Shown here: positions 15,106-22,991 of the stretch, one piece after another
Position numbering within the stretch: the stretch's first letter is position 1
Layout: the number at the start of each line of letters is the position of its first letter
DNA from: an uncultured Bacteroidia bacterium
Lineage (GTDB): Bacteria; Bacteroidota; Bacteroidia; Bacteroidales; UBA932
Length of the DNA stretch: 33,453 nucleotides
Direction of reading: 5' to 3'
NCBI GenBank assembly: GCA_902781705.1
Contig: CACZKE010000029.1
Location: 1 to 33,453 of the forward strand
The notes under the pieces: generated by a model
What the model saw: the letters and a program-made list of their open reading frames with translations, nothing else
Databases searched by the model: none
Told to the model about the DNA's origin: nothing
Program-made: the position numbers and the translations under genes

Positions 15106-15188
15106 GGGGAATCGACTCTTTTGCCGATAAACAGTGCCATGTCTGCACGTGGAGTGAGGTGGGGGGCCGTTTTGCCGCAAATGCGGCC
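15106..15188 (+). repeat. Array tail ending in an inverted palindromic core (upstream side)
   Basis: It resembles the tail at 13518-13601 in order and spacing (CTTTTGC, a GTGCCATGTCTGCACGT block, then the core). Here the terminal core is inverted: TTGCCGCAAATGCGGCC at 15172-15188. With the last direct core at 15053 it makes an inverted pair about 120 bp apart, like a REPIN. Confidence 0.65.
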
Positions 15189-15471
15189 ATGGGGCGATGG
15201 TTGATAGCGTGGGGCGGCTGTGAGGTGGCCGTGAGGAGGCAGGAGGTTGAGGGAGGAAAGAGACCGGGGTTGAGGAACGAGCCGATACCGGAAGGGCCGG
15301 GAGGGGATGCCAGAAGAGAATTCCGGGAGAGAATTCCAGCAGAGGACGCCGGGAGAGGTTCGGAAGCAGGGAGTTGGAGGTGGGGAAAAGGAGCTGTGTC
15401 GGGTTTTTTAAGGCGGTGTCGGGATTTTTTACTATTTTAGCGGATTGGAATGAAAATATAATTCAAACGAT
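15189..15471. other. Purine-rich intergenic region before the MFS genes
   Basis: No gene is supportable. The plus strand from about 15205 to 15395 is strongly G/A-rich, with GAGAATTCC twice (near 15317 and 15333). A direct repeat GTGTCGGG plus a T-run lies at 15396-15410 and 15416-15430. The final 40 bases are AT-rich and must contain the promoter of the MFS gene at 15472, but no clear -33/-7 pair stands out. Confidence 0.5.
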
Positions 15472-17100
15472 ATGTCTGAAACGGTAAACAAGACGCTGCG
15501 GGATTCGGCAGCGATGCGATGGACGGCGCTCCTGCTGCTGGCCCTCGGAATGTTCTGCGCATACATTTTCATGGACATCCTCTCCCCGATCAAGGACCTC
15601 ATGGAGTCCACGCGGGGCTGGGATTCCAAGGCGTTCGGGACGATGCAGGGCGCGGAGACCTTCCTCAATGTCTTCGTGTTCTTCCTGATCTTCGCGGGCA
15701 TCATCCTGGACAAGATGGGTGTCCGCTTCACGGCGGTCCTGTCGGGCGCCGTGATGCTTACCGGCGGTATCATCAAGTACTTCGCCGTCAGCGACGCCTT
15801 CATGGGCTCCGGCCTGGAGAACTGGTTCACGAACCATCTCAACTGGCATACCGGCGTCGGTTTCATCGACGACGTCCTGCCGTTCTACCAGAACATGCCC
15901 GCCTCCGCCAAACTCGCCGCGATCGGCTTCATGATCTTCGGCTGCGGCTGCGAGATGGCCGGCATTACGGTGAGCCGCGGTATCGTCAAGTGGTTCAAGG
16001 GCCGCGAGACGGCTCTCGCCATGGGCTCCGAGATGGCGCTGGCCCGCCTGGGCGTCGCCACCTGCATGATCTTCTCGCCCTACTTCGCCAAACTCGGCGG
16101 CCAGGTGAACGTGAGCCGTTCCGTGGCCTTCGGCGTGGTGCTCCTGTGCATCGCCCTGATCATGTTCATCACCTACTTCTTCATGGACCGCAAACTGGAC
16201 AGCCAGACCGGCGAGGCCGAGGAGAAGGACGACCCGTTCAAGGTCAAGGACATCGGCAAGATCCTCTCCAGTCTCGGTTTCTGGCTGGTCGCCCTGCTGT
16301 GCGTGCTCTATTATTCCGCCATCTTCCCGTTCCAGAAGTATGCGGTGAACATGCTGCAGTGCAACCTCACGCTCTCCGTGCCCGCTGCCGGGACGTTCTG
16401 GGCCGGCGAGGCGGTCACCATCGTCCAGTACATCATCATGCTGGTGGTGGCCGTTTGTGCTTTCTCCAGCAACTTCATCAAGAACAACAAGGGGCTCAAG
16501 TACGGCCTCATGGCCGTCGCCATCGTGGCCCTCGTGGTCTATTGCGTGATGGGCTTCAAGCGCGGCACCGCCGAGACCATCTTCGCCGTGTTCCCGCTCC
16601 TGGCCGTCGCGATCACCCCGATCCTCGGCAACTATGTGGACCATAAGGGCAAGGCGGCGTCGATGCTCCTGATCGGCTCCATCCTGCTGGTCTTCTGCCA
16701 CCTGACCTTCGCTTTCATCCTTCCGATGTTCAAGGGCAATGCGGTGGGCGGCACCATCGTGGCCTATGCCACGATCCTGGTCCTCGGCGCCAGTTTCTCG
16801 CTGGTTCCCGCGGCCCTCTGGCCTTCCGTCCCGAAACTCGTGGACGAGAAGATCATCGGCTCCGCCTATGCGCTCATCTTCTGGATCCAGAACATCGGCC
16901 TGTGGCTCTTCCCGATCCTGATCGGCAACGTCCTGACGAGCACCAACGCCCCCGGCACCGCGCCGGACCAGTTGAACTACACCTGGGCGCTCGTGATGCT
17001 GGCCTGCCTCGGCGTCGCGGCCATGCTCATCGGCCTGTACCTGAAGGTCGTGGACAAGAAGAAGCATCTCGGCCTCGAGGAACCCAACATCAAGGCGTAA
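15472..17100 (+). CDS. MFS transporter, first of a tandem pair
   Basis: The 542-residue protein has about twelve hydrophobic segments and a major facilitator motif A-like loop GIILDKMGVR (76-85). A segment GCEMAGITVSRGIVKWFKGRETALAMGSEMALARLG in the first half and PAALWPSVPK plus WIQNIGLW in the second half are shared with the next gene. It carries a longer loop around residues 105-145 than its partner. It is an inner-membrane transporter; the substrate cannot be inferred. The next gene begins one base after its stop, so the pair is co-transcribed. The sequence before its start is AT-rich. Confidence 0.88.
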   Translation: MSETVNKTLRDSAAMRWTALLLLALGMFCAYIFMDILSPIKDLMESTRGWDSKAFGTMQGAETFLNVFVFFLIFAGIILDKMGVRFTAVLSGAVMLTGGIIKYFAVSDAFMGSGLENWFTNHLNWHTGVGFIDDVLPFYQNMPASAKLAAIGFMIFGCGCEMAGITVSRGIVKWFKGRETALAMGSEMALARLGVATCMIFSPYFAKLGGQVNVSRSVAFGVVLLCIALIMFITYFFMDRKLDSQTGEAEEKDDPFKVKDIGKILSSLGFWLVALLCVLYYSAIFPFQKYAVNMLQCNLTLSVPAAGTFWAGEAVTIVQYIIMLVVAVCAFSSNFIKNNKGLKYGLMAVAIVALVVYCVMGFKRGTAETIFAVFPLLAVAITPILGNYVDHKGKAASMLLIGSILLVFCHLTFAFILPMFKGNAVGGTIVAYATILVLGASFSLVPAALWPSVPKLVDEKIIGSAYALIFWIQNIGLWLFPILIGNVLTSTNAPGTAPDQLNYTWALVMLACLGVAAMLIGLYLKVVDKKKHLGLEEPNIKA

Positions 17101-17101
17101 A

Positions 17102-18409
17102 ATGGCGAAGTCCCTTCCCAAATGGGCTCCGTGGCTGGCCCTGCTGTGCCTGGTAGTACCGATGTTCGCATCGTACTACTTCGACGACATGTTCTCCAGC
17201 ATCTCGTACCTGTTCCAGGACGCCGGCCTGACGGAGTTGGGATGGAACGAGAATGACTACGGCCGGTACACCAGCGGCTACAGTGTCCTGTGCATCTTCG
17301 GCGGCCTGGCCCTGTTCGGCATCCTGCTGGACAAATGGGGCGTCCGGGTGGCCGGCACCCTGTACGTGGGGATGATGGTTGCGGGCGCCGGCCTGGTGAC
17401 CTGGGCCGTCCTGGGCGGCGGGAAGCAGTCTTCCACCCTGGCCTATGCCGGCTGCATGGTCTTCGGCCTCGGGAGCGAGATGGCCGGGACGGTGGTGAAC
17501 CGTTCCATCGGAAGGTGGTTCAAGGACGGGGCCATGGCCTTCGCCATGGGCCTGCACCTCGCCATCGCCCGCCTGGGTACGGCTTTCGCCCTCGTGATTT
17601 CTCCGAAACTGGTTGCAGAGCAGTCCGGTCACGTGTATTCCCTCGCCGAGACCGCCCGCCCGGCCCTCGTGGGCATGGGCCTGATGGCCGTCGGCCTCAT
17701 CCTCTGGGCCGTGTTCGTGGCCCTGGATGCCAAGCGGTTCCCCAAGTCGGGCGGCACGGAGAACAAATCGGACGACTTCCACTTTGCCGATGCCCTCAAG
17801 GTCCTCGGCAACAAGAACTTCTGGCTGCTGGGCCTGCTGTGCGTGCTGTTCTACAGCGCCATTATCGCTTTCAAGAAATTCGCCGGGGCCATCCTGATCC
17901 CGCGCTTCGGCATTCCGGCCGAGGCCGCCGGCTGGATGGTGTCCATGCTTCCGTTCTCCACCGTCGTATTCGCCCCGCTTTTCGGCGCCATGGTGGACAA
18001 GCTGGGCAAGGGAACCCGCTGGATGATCATCGGTTCCGTCCTCGCCCTCGCCGCGCACCTGCAGCTGGCCTTCGCCCCGGCGGGCGTCCCGTTCTGGGGC
18101 TACCTGGCCATGGTGTTCCTGGGCTTCGGGTATTCCCTGGTCCCGGCCGCCCTCTGGCCCAGCGTGCCGAAGATCGTCCCGGACAAGATCCTGGGCACGA
18201 CCTTCGCCCTGCTGTACTGGGTCCAGAACCTGGGCCTGCTGGTGTTCAAGCGCCTGGCGGGCAGCATCCTGGGCAGCGAAGCCGGTACGCCGGTCACCGT
18301 GGAGGTCATGTTCTCCGGCCTTTGTGTCGCCGCCCTGGTCGCCGCGGTGCTTTTCGCCCGGAATTCCCGGAAGAATCCGGGGCTGGGACTGGACCGTCCG
18401 AACCGGTAG
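17102..18409 (+). CDS. MFS transporter, second of a tandem pair
   Basis: This 435-residue membrane protein is a paralogue of the preceding gene: GILLDKWGVR (73-82), GSEMAGTVVNRSIGRWFK near residue 124, and PAALWPSVPK with WVQNLGLL near the C-terminus occur in the same order. It is about 100 residues shorter. Tandem paralogues starting one base apart suggest either two related substrates or a heteromeric pair; the sequence does not decide. A dispersed repeat begins 2 bp after its stop, and dxs starts 55 bp downstream, perhaps within the same transcript. Confidence 0.88.
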   Translation: MAKSLPKWAPWLALLCLVVPMFASYYFDDMFSSISYLFQDAGLTELGWNENDYGRYTSGYSVLCIFGGLALFGILLDKWGVRVAGTLYVGMMVAGAGLVTWAVLGGGKQSSTLAYAGCMVFGLGSEMAGTVVNRSIGRWFKDGAMAFAMGLHLAIARLGTAFALVISPKLVAEQSGHVYSLAETARPALVGMGLMAVGLILWAVFVALDAKRFPKSGGTENKSDDFHFADALKVLGNKNFWLLGLLCVLFYSAIIAFKKFAGAILIPRFGIPAEAAGWMVSMLPFSTVVFAPLFGAMVDKLGKGTRWMIIGSVLALAAHLQLAFAPAGVPFWGYLAMVFLGFGYSLVPAALWPSVPKIVPDKILGTTFALLYWVQNLGLLVFKRLAGSILGSEAGTPVTVEVMFSGLCVAALVAAVLFARNSRKNPGLGLDRPNR

Positions 18410-18410
18410 A

Positions 18411-18437
18411 GATTCTTTCGCTTCGCTCAGAATGACA
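18411..18437 (-). repeat. Dispersed GTCATT repeat, minus orientation
   Basis: GATTCTTTCGCTTCGCTCAG followed by AATGACA is the reverse complement of the repeat form found at 33303-33330 and, in variant form, at 4117-4143. It fills most of the gap between the MFS gene and dxs. Confidence 0.8.
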
Positions 18438-18464
18438 AGGGAGCAAGCTCAGAACGAAAATGGA

Positions 18465-20333
18465 ATGTATTTAGAGAAGATAAACAGCCCGGCCGATCTG
18501 AGGAGCCTGTCCACGCAGGAACTCCGGGAACTATGTGCGGAGGTCCGGCAGTATATGGTGGAGTGCTGTGCGAAGAATCCGGGGCATCTCGGGTCCAGCC
18601 TGGGTGCGGTGGAACTCATCGTCGCCCTGCACGCCGTGTACGATACGCCCAAGGACAAGATCGTCTTCGACGTCGGCCACCAGGCCTATGCCCATAAGAT
18701 CCTGACCGGACGGCGCGACGCCTTCCGGAAGAACCGGACCCGGGACGGCATCAGCGGTTTCCCCAAGCGGGACGAGAGTCCGTACGACGCTTTCGGGGCC
18801 GGGCATGCGTCCACGGCCATTTCCGCGGCGCTCGGCTTCGCCGAGGCGGCCCGTATCCAGGGTACTGGGGAACGGGCGGTCGCCCTCATCGGCGACGGCG
18901 CCCTGACCGGCGGCCTCGCCTGGGAGGGCCTGAACAACGCCGGTTCCTCCAAGTCGGACCTGCTCGTCATCCTGAACGACAACAACATCTCCATCGACGC
19001 GGCGACCGGCGGCCTGCACGATTACCTCCTGAAAGTCACGACCTCCCACGCCTACAACAAAGTGAAAGGGAAGGTCTGGAACCGGCTCGGTGACAGCAAG
19101 TTGCGCGACTGGATCCAACAGCGCGTGACGGACACCAAGTCCACCCTCGTGCGCGGCTCCGGCGGCGCCATCTTCGAGTCCCTGGGCTTCCGCTATTTCG
19201 GGCCCATCGACGGGAACGACATTGCCCAGGTGACTGATACGCTCCGCCGCCTGCGGGACCTCAAGGGCCCCCGGCTGCTCCATGTCATCACGAAGAAGGG
19301 CAAGGGGTACGCCCCGGCCGAGGCCGATCCCACCACCTGGCATGCCCCGGGCAAGTTTGACGCCACCTCCGGGGAGCGGATGAAAACCGCCTACCCGGCC
19401 GCCCGCTACCAGGACGTCTTCGGTCAGGTCCTGATGGACCTTGCCGCCGAGGATCCGAAGGTCGTGGGCATCACCCCGGCCATGGCGACCGGCAGCGGCA
19501 TGACCGCCTTCGAAGAGGCGTACCCGGACCGGTTTTTCGACGTGGGCATCGAAGAGGAGCACGCCGTGACCTTTGCGGCGGGCCTCGCTGCCGCCGGCAT
19601 GAAACCTTTCTGCAACATCTACTCCTCCTTCTCCCAGCGCGCCTACGACGAAATCATCCACGACGTCGCCCTCCAGAACCTTCCGGTGGTCCTTTGTTTC
19701 GACCGCGCCGGCTTGGTGGGGGAGGACGGACCCACGCACCACGGTCTCTACGACCTCGCCGCCTATCGGAGCATTCCGAACTGCATCATTTCCGCCCCGC
19801 GGAACGAAAAGGAACTCAAGGACCTCATGTACACCGGTCTTCATCACGACGGCGGTCCGTATATCATCCGCTACCCGCGCGGCTGCGGGGAAGGCGTCTC
19901 CTGGAAAGAGGAACCGTTCCGCAGGCTGGATGTTGGCAAGGGAGAGAAACTCCTGGACGGGAAAGACGTGGCCATCCTGGCCCTCGGTCCCGTCGTGAAC
20001 CGGGCTCTGGAAGCTGCCAGGCGCCACAAGGACGATTACTGGGTAGGACCCGCCGTGTATGACATGCGTTTCCTCAAGCCGTTGGACACGGCCATCCTGG
20101 AAGAAGTCTCGGATTACAGCGTGATCCTCACCCTGGAGGACGGCACGCTCAAGGGCGGACTCTTCAGCGCCGTCTGCGAATACTTTGCAGGCCGTTCCCG
20201 GAGGCCCGTCGTCAAGGGCCTCGGCGTCCCGGATGCGTTCATCGGCCAGGACACGCAGGCCGCCCAGCGGGCGGACTGCTGCCTGGATACGGAATCCATC
20301 CTGGACGTCCTGAGGGATTTGATGAAAAAATAA
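18465..20333 (+). CDS. dxs: 1-deoxy-D-xylulose-5-phosphate synthase
   Basis: The start is the ATG at 18465 (MYLEKINSPADL), preceded by an A-rich stretch; the longer open frame would run through the repeat and the end of the MFS gene. The 622 residues match Dxs: His41 in NPGHLGSSLG, the thiamine diphosphate motif from GDG (143-145) to NDN (171-173), catalytic Glu364 in GIEEEHAVTF, and the DRAGLVGEDGPTHHG segment in the second half. The enzyme joins pyruvate and glyceraldehyde-3-phosphate to make DXP, the entry step of the MEP isoprenoid pathway, also used for thiamine and pyridoxal. It is cytoplasmic. The tRNA operon promoter begins about 10 bp after its stop. Confidence 0.97.
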   Translation: MYLEKINSPADLRSLSTQELRELCAEVRQYMVECCAKNPGHLGSSLGAVELIVALHAVYDTPKDKIVFDVGHQAYAHKILTGRRDAFRKNRTRDGISGFPKRDESPYDAFGAGHASTAISAALGFAEAARIQGTGERAVALIGDGALTGGLAWEGLNNAGSSKSDLLVILNDNNISIDAATGGLHDYLLKVTTSHAYNKVKGKVWNRLGDSKLRDWIQQRVTDTKSTLVRGSGGAIFESLGFRYFGPIDGNDIAQVTDTLRRLRDLKGPRLLHVITKKGKGYAPAEADPTTWHAPGKFDATSGERMKTAYPAARYQDVFGQVLMDLAAEDPKVVGITPAMATGSGMTAFEEAYPDRFFDVGIEEEHAVTFAAGLAAAGMKPFCNIYSSFSQRAYDEIIHDVALQNLPVVLCFDRAGLVGEDGPTHHGLYDLAAYRSIPNCIISAPRNEKELKDLMYTGLHHDGGPYIIRYPRGCGEGVSWKEEPFRRLDVGKGEKLLDGKDVAILALGPVVNRALEAARRHKDDYWVGPAVYDMRFLKPLDTAILEEVSDYSVILTLEDGTLKGGLFSAVCEYFAGRSRRPVVKGLGVPDAFIGQDTQAAQRADCCLDTESILDVLRDLMKK

Positions 20334-20343
20334 TGCAAAAAGT

Positions 20344-20374
20344 TTTGCAGATTCGGAAAAAAGCTCTACCTTTG
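20344..20374 (+). promoter_or_regulatory. Strong predicted promoter for the tRNA-tuf operon
   Basis: TTTG at 20344-20347 (-33) is separated by 19 bp from TACCTTTG at 20367-20374 (-7). Both elements fit the Bacteroidetes consensus. The start point would fall about 30 nt upstream of the first tRNA gene. Confidence 0.8.
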
Positions 20375-20409
20375 CAATCCCTTTCGGCGATTGAGAATCC
20401 GAACGAGCT

Positions 20410-20483
20410 GCCGATATAGCTCAGTTGGCCAGAGCACGTGATTTGTAATCTCGGGGTCGTGGGTTCGAATCCCTCTATCGGCT
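20410..20483 (+). tRNA. tRNA-Thr (anticodon TGT)
   Basis: The acceptor arms GCCGATA and TATCGGC, the D-arm GCTCAGTTGGCCAGAGC, the anticodon loop TTTGTAA and the T-loop TTCGAAT fold into a cloverleaf. The anticodon TGT reads ACA. The 3' CCA is not encoded. It is first in the Thr-Tyr-Gly-Thr-tuf order also known from E. coli tufB. Confidence 0.95.
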
Positions 20484-20505
20484 CGAAAGGAAATAAAGAA
20501 CTATT

Positions 20506-20586
20506 GGGAGGTTCGCATAGTGGCAATTGCGGCGGACTGTAAATCCGCTCCCTCAGGGTTCGGTGGTTCGAGTCCACCACCTCCCA
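20506..20586 (+). tRNA. tRNA-Tyr (anticodon GTA)
   Basis: The acceptor arms GGGAGGT and ACCTCCC enclose a class II tRNA with a long variable arm. The anticodon GTA sits in CTGTAAA. The CCA is not encoded. Confidence 0.95.
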
Positions 20587-20597
20587 CAGACAATCAA

Positions 20598-20670
20598 GCG
20601 GAAGTAGCTCAGTTGGTAGAGCATCAGCCTTCCAAGCTGAGGGTCGCGAGTTCGAACCTCGTTTTCCGCT
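20598..20670 (+). tRNA. tRNA-Gly (anticodon TCC)
   Basis: The acceptor arms GCGGAAG and TTTCCGC (one G-T pair), the anticodon loop TTCCAAG with anticodon TCC, and the T-loop TTCGAAC give a cloverleaf. The CCA is not encoded. Confidence 0.95.
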
Positions 20671-20686
20671 CGCAAGACATACTTAA

Positions 20687-20758
<72 letters not shown>

Positions 20759-20780
20759 CTTTTTTGTGCATTTGAAGACA

Positions 20781-20794
20781 ATTGTTTAAACAAT
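20781..20794. promoter_or_regulatory. Perfect 14-bp palindrome in the tuf leader
   Basis: ATTGTTTAAACAAT is its own reverse complement and ends 9 bp before the tuf ATG. It could be a protein-binding site or a small hairpin near the ribosome site. No regulator is implied by the sequence. Confidence 0.5.
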
Positions 20795-20803
20795 ACATTT
20801 ATT

Positions 20804-21997
20804 ATGGCAAAAGAAACATTCCAGAGAACCAAACCGCATGTCAACATCGGTACCATCGGCCACGTTGACCACGGTAAGACCACCCTCACCGCCGCCATTA
20901 CGAAGGTGCTCGCCGAGCGCGTTTCCGGTAATGCCGACAAGGTGAAGTCCTTCGACCAGATCGACAACGCTCCGGAAGAGAAGGAGCGCGGTATCACCAT
21001 CAACACCGCCCACGTCGAGTATGAGACCGAAAAGCGTCACTACGCTCACGTGGACTGCCCTGGCCACGCCGACTATGTGAAGAACATGGTTACCGGTGCT
21101 GCCCAGATGGATGGCGCTATCCTCGTTGTCGCTTCGACCGACGGTCCTATGCCGCAGACCCGTGAGCACATCCTGCTCGCCCGTCAGGTTAACGTCCCGA
21201 AGATCCTCGTCTTCATGAACAAGGTTGACCTCGTCGATGATGAGGAAATGCTCGACCTCGTGGAGATGGAGATCCGCGACCTCCTCGCCTTCTACAAGTT
21301 CGACGAGGACTGCCCGATCATCCGCGGCTCCGCCCTCGGCGCCCTCAACGGTGAGAAGGTCTGGGAAGACAAGGTCATGGAACTCATGGATGCCGTCGAT
21401 GAGTACATTCCGCTGCCGGAGCGCCTCGTTGACAAGGACTTCCTGATGCCTATCGAGGACATCTTCTCCATCACCGGCCGTGGTACCGTCGTTACCGGCC
21501 GTATCGAGTCCGGTACCATCCACGTGGGTGATCCCGTCGAGCTCGTCGGTTTCGGTGATGAGCCCCGCACCTCCGTCGTTACCGGTGTCGAGATGTTCCG
21601 CAAGCTCCTCGACCAGGGTGAGGCTGGTGACAATGTGGGTCTCCTCCTCCGTGGCGTGGACAAGAAGGAAGTCAAGCGTGGTGAGGTCGTCGCCAAGCCG
21701 AAGTCCATCACTCCGCACACCGTCTTCAAGGCTCAGATCTATGTCCTGAAGAAGGACGAAGGCGGCCGTCACACCCCGTTCCACAATCACTATCGTCCGC
21801 AGTTCTTCATCCGTACCCTCGATGTGACCGGTGAGATCACCCTTCCCGAAGGTGTCGAGATGGTCATGCCTGGCGATAACGTGGAAATCACCGTCAACCT
21901 CATCACTCCGGTGGCCATGAACGAAGGTCTCCAGTTCGCTATCCGCGAAGGTGGCCGTACCGTCGGCGCCGGCCAGGTGATCAAGGTCGTCGAGTAA
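20804..21997 (+). CDS. tuf: Translation elongation factor Tu
   Basis: The 397-residue protein is EF-Tu, the GTPase that delivers aminoacyl-tRNA to the ribosome. The G motifs are present: GHVDHGKT (P-loop, near residue 19), DCPGH and NKVD. Domains 2 and 3 follow ([13 protein letters not shown], then the C-terminal GRTVGAGQV). It follows four tRNA genes in the same transcript and precedes tRNA-Trp and secE. Codon use shows the bias expected of a very highly expressed gene (for example frequent GGT, CGT and GTC). There is a palindrome just before the start and a long hairpin after the stop. Confidence 0.98.
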   Translation: MAKETFQRTKPHVNIGTIGHVDHGKTTLTAAITKVLAERVSGNADKVKSFDQIDNAPEEKERGITINTAHVEYETEKRHYAHVDCPGHADYVKNMVTGAAQMDGAILVVASTDGPMPQTREHILLARQVNVPKILVFMNKVDLVDDEEMLDLVEMEIRDLLAFYKFDEDCPIIRGSALGALNGEKVWEDKVMELMDAVDEYIPLPERLVDKDFLMPIEDIFSITGRGTVVTGRIESGTIHVGDPVELVGFGDEPRTSVVTGVEMFRKLLDQGEAGDNVGLLLRGVDKKEVKRGEVVAKPKSITPHTVFKAQIYVLKKDEGGRHTPFHNHYRPQFFIRTLDVTGEITLPEGVEMVMPGDNVEITVNLITPVAMNEGLQFAIREGGRTVGAGQVIKVVE

Positions 21998-22022
21998 GCC
22001 TGAGTCATCGACTACATGCCAA

Positions 22023-22051
22023 AGTGAGGGTGCGCTGCATGCACCCTCACT
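22023..22051 (+). other. Stable hairpin between tuf and tRNA-Trp, without a U-tract
   Basis: AGTGAGGGTGC (22023-22033) and GCACCCTCACT (22041-22051) form a perfect 11-bp stem with a 7-nt loop. No T-run follows, and the tRNA-Trp gene begins 6 bp later. It is more likely an RNA processing or 3'-end protection structure than an intrinsic terminator. Confidence 0.65.
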
Positions 22052-22056
22052 CCCAC

Positions 22057-22130
22057 AGGGGAATAGAACAAGGGTAGTTCAGCGGTCTCCAAAACCGTCG
22101 ATGTGGGTTCGAATCCTGCTTCCCCTGCCA
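22057..22130 (+). tRNA. tRNA-Trp (anticodon CCA), 3' CCA encoded
   Basis: The acceptor arms AGGGGAA and TTCCCCT, the anticodon loop CTCCAAA with anticodon CCA, and the T-loop TTCGAAT are visible. The discriminator G at 22127 is followed by an encoded CCA (22128-22130), unlike the four tRNAs upstream of tuf. Its place between tuf and secE is common in Bacteroidetes. Confidence 0.95.
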
Positions 22131-22213
22131 ATATCAAAGGTTACGATTTGGTAAATGTTTAACAGAACGCCGGTTTCCCGCTTCCAATTTTATCGGTGTC
22201 CATTAAAAACAAG

Positions 22214-22402
22214 ATGAGAAAGTTCATTAACTATCTTAAGGAGTCCTGGACGGAACTCACCAAGAAGGTGACGTGGCCGACCTGGAGCAAGCTGCAGAGT
22301 TCTGCGGTCCTGGTCCTGGTTGCGACCTGCATCCTCGCGGTGGTTGTCTTTGCGATGGATTTCTGCTTCCAGAAGATAATGGAGTTTGTCTACGCATTGT
22401 AA
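22214..22402 (+). CDS. secE: Preprotein translocase subunit SecE
   Basis: The start is the ATG at 22214 (MRKFINYLKESWTELTKKVTWP) after an A-rich stretch; the GTG at 22196 is less likely. The 62 residues comprise an amphipathic helix with the SecE-typical E-L-x-K-V-x-W-P pattern and one transmembrane segment (about residues 32-55). SecE clamps SecY in the inner-membrane protein export channel. The gene is 16 nt upstream of nusG, the usual order. Confidence 0.93.
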   Translation: MRKFINYLKESWTELTKKVTWPTWSKLQSSAVLVLVATCILAVVVFAMDFCFQKIMEFVYAL

Positions 22403-22418
22403 AATTTGATTTTTGTCT

Positions 22419-22982
22419 ATGGCTGACAAGAAATGGTACGTTCTGCGTACCGCGGGAACAAAAGAGAAGAAGGCCGCTGAATATCTCGTCAAGGAAATCG
22501 AAAGACACGCTGATCTGCAATCCGTTGTGGACCAGGTGCTCGTTCCTGTCAAGAAGGAGATCGTCACGAAGAACGGCAAGCGGAAAGAAGTCGAGAGACT
22601 CCTTTTCCCGGGCTACGTGCTGATCCACGCGGAACTCAGTCCCGATCTCGAATATGTCATCCGCAACGGCATCCCCGGCATGTCCGGGTTCCTGACCGAG
22701 AAGACCGGCAACGGTACTACCGAGCGCATCCCTGTCCCCATCCGGGACGAGGAGGCCGCCCGTATCCTCGGCGGACAGGATGAGAACGCCGTGGCGGCAG
22801 CCGAGACCGAAATCAACTTTACGGTGGGTGAATCCGTGAAGATCACCGACGGCCCGTTCAGCGGTTTCAGCGGAACGGTCGAGGAGATCATCGCGGACCG
22901 CAGCAAACTCAAGGTAGTGGTAGTGATCTTCGGGAGGAAGACCCTCCTCGAACTCAGCTTTACTCAAGTAACGAAAGAATAA
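22419..22982 (+). CDS. nusG: Transcription termination/antitermination factor NusG
   Basis: The start is the ATG at 22419 (MADKKWYVLRT); a TTG two codons upstream is in frame but unlikely. The 187 residues comprise an NGN domain (WYVLRTAGTKEKKAAEYL, then the FPGYVLIHAEL core) and a C-terminal KOW domain (GESVKITDGPFSGFSGTVEEI). NusG binds RNA polymerase, affects pausing, and links it to ribosomes or Rho. It lies between secE and rplK, 9 nt before the rplK start. Confidence 0.96.
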   Translation: MADKKWYVLRTAGTKEKKAAEYLVKEIERHADLQSVVDQVLVPVKKEIVTKNGKRKEVERLLFPGYVLIHAELSPDLEYVIRNGIPGMSGFLTEKTGNGTTERIPVPIRDEEAARILGGQDENAVAAAETEINFTVGESVKITDGPFSGFSGTVEEIIADRSKLKVVVVIFGRKTLLELSFTQVTKE

Positions 22983-22991
22983 CTAGAAGTT

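Noticed and set aside
13363-15188. CRISPR array
   Set aside because: The whole 83-bp unit is repeated with no unique spacers, no cas genes are present, and the copies flank a transposase-like gene.
14653-15440. Long open frames in all six frames across the 83-bp array
   Set aside because: The period is not a multiple of three, so each frame reads the same repeat in rotation. High GC explains the lack of stops; no start site or conserved protein is supported.
18324-18464. Longer N-terminus for Dxs from 18324
   Set aside because: It would overlap the MFS gene and include the dispersed repeat; the ATG at 18465 matches the normal Dxs start.
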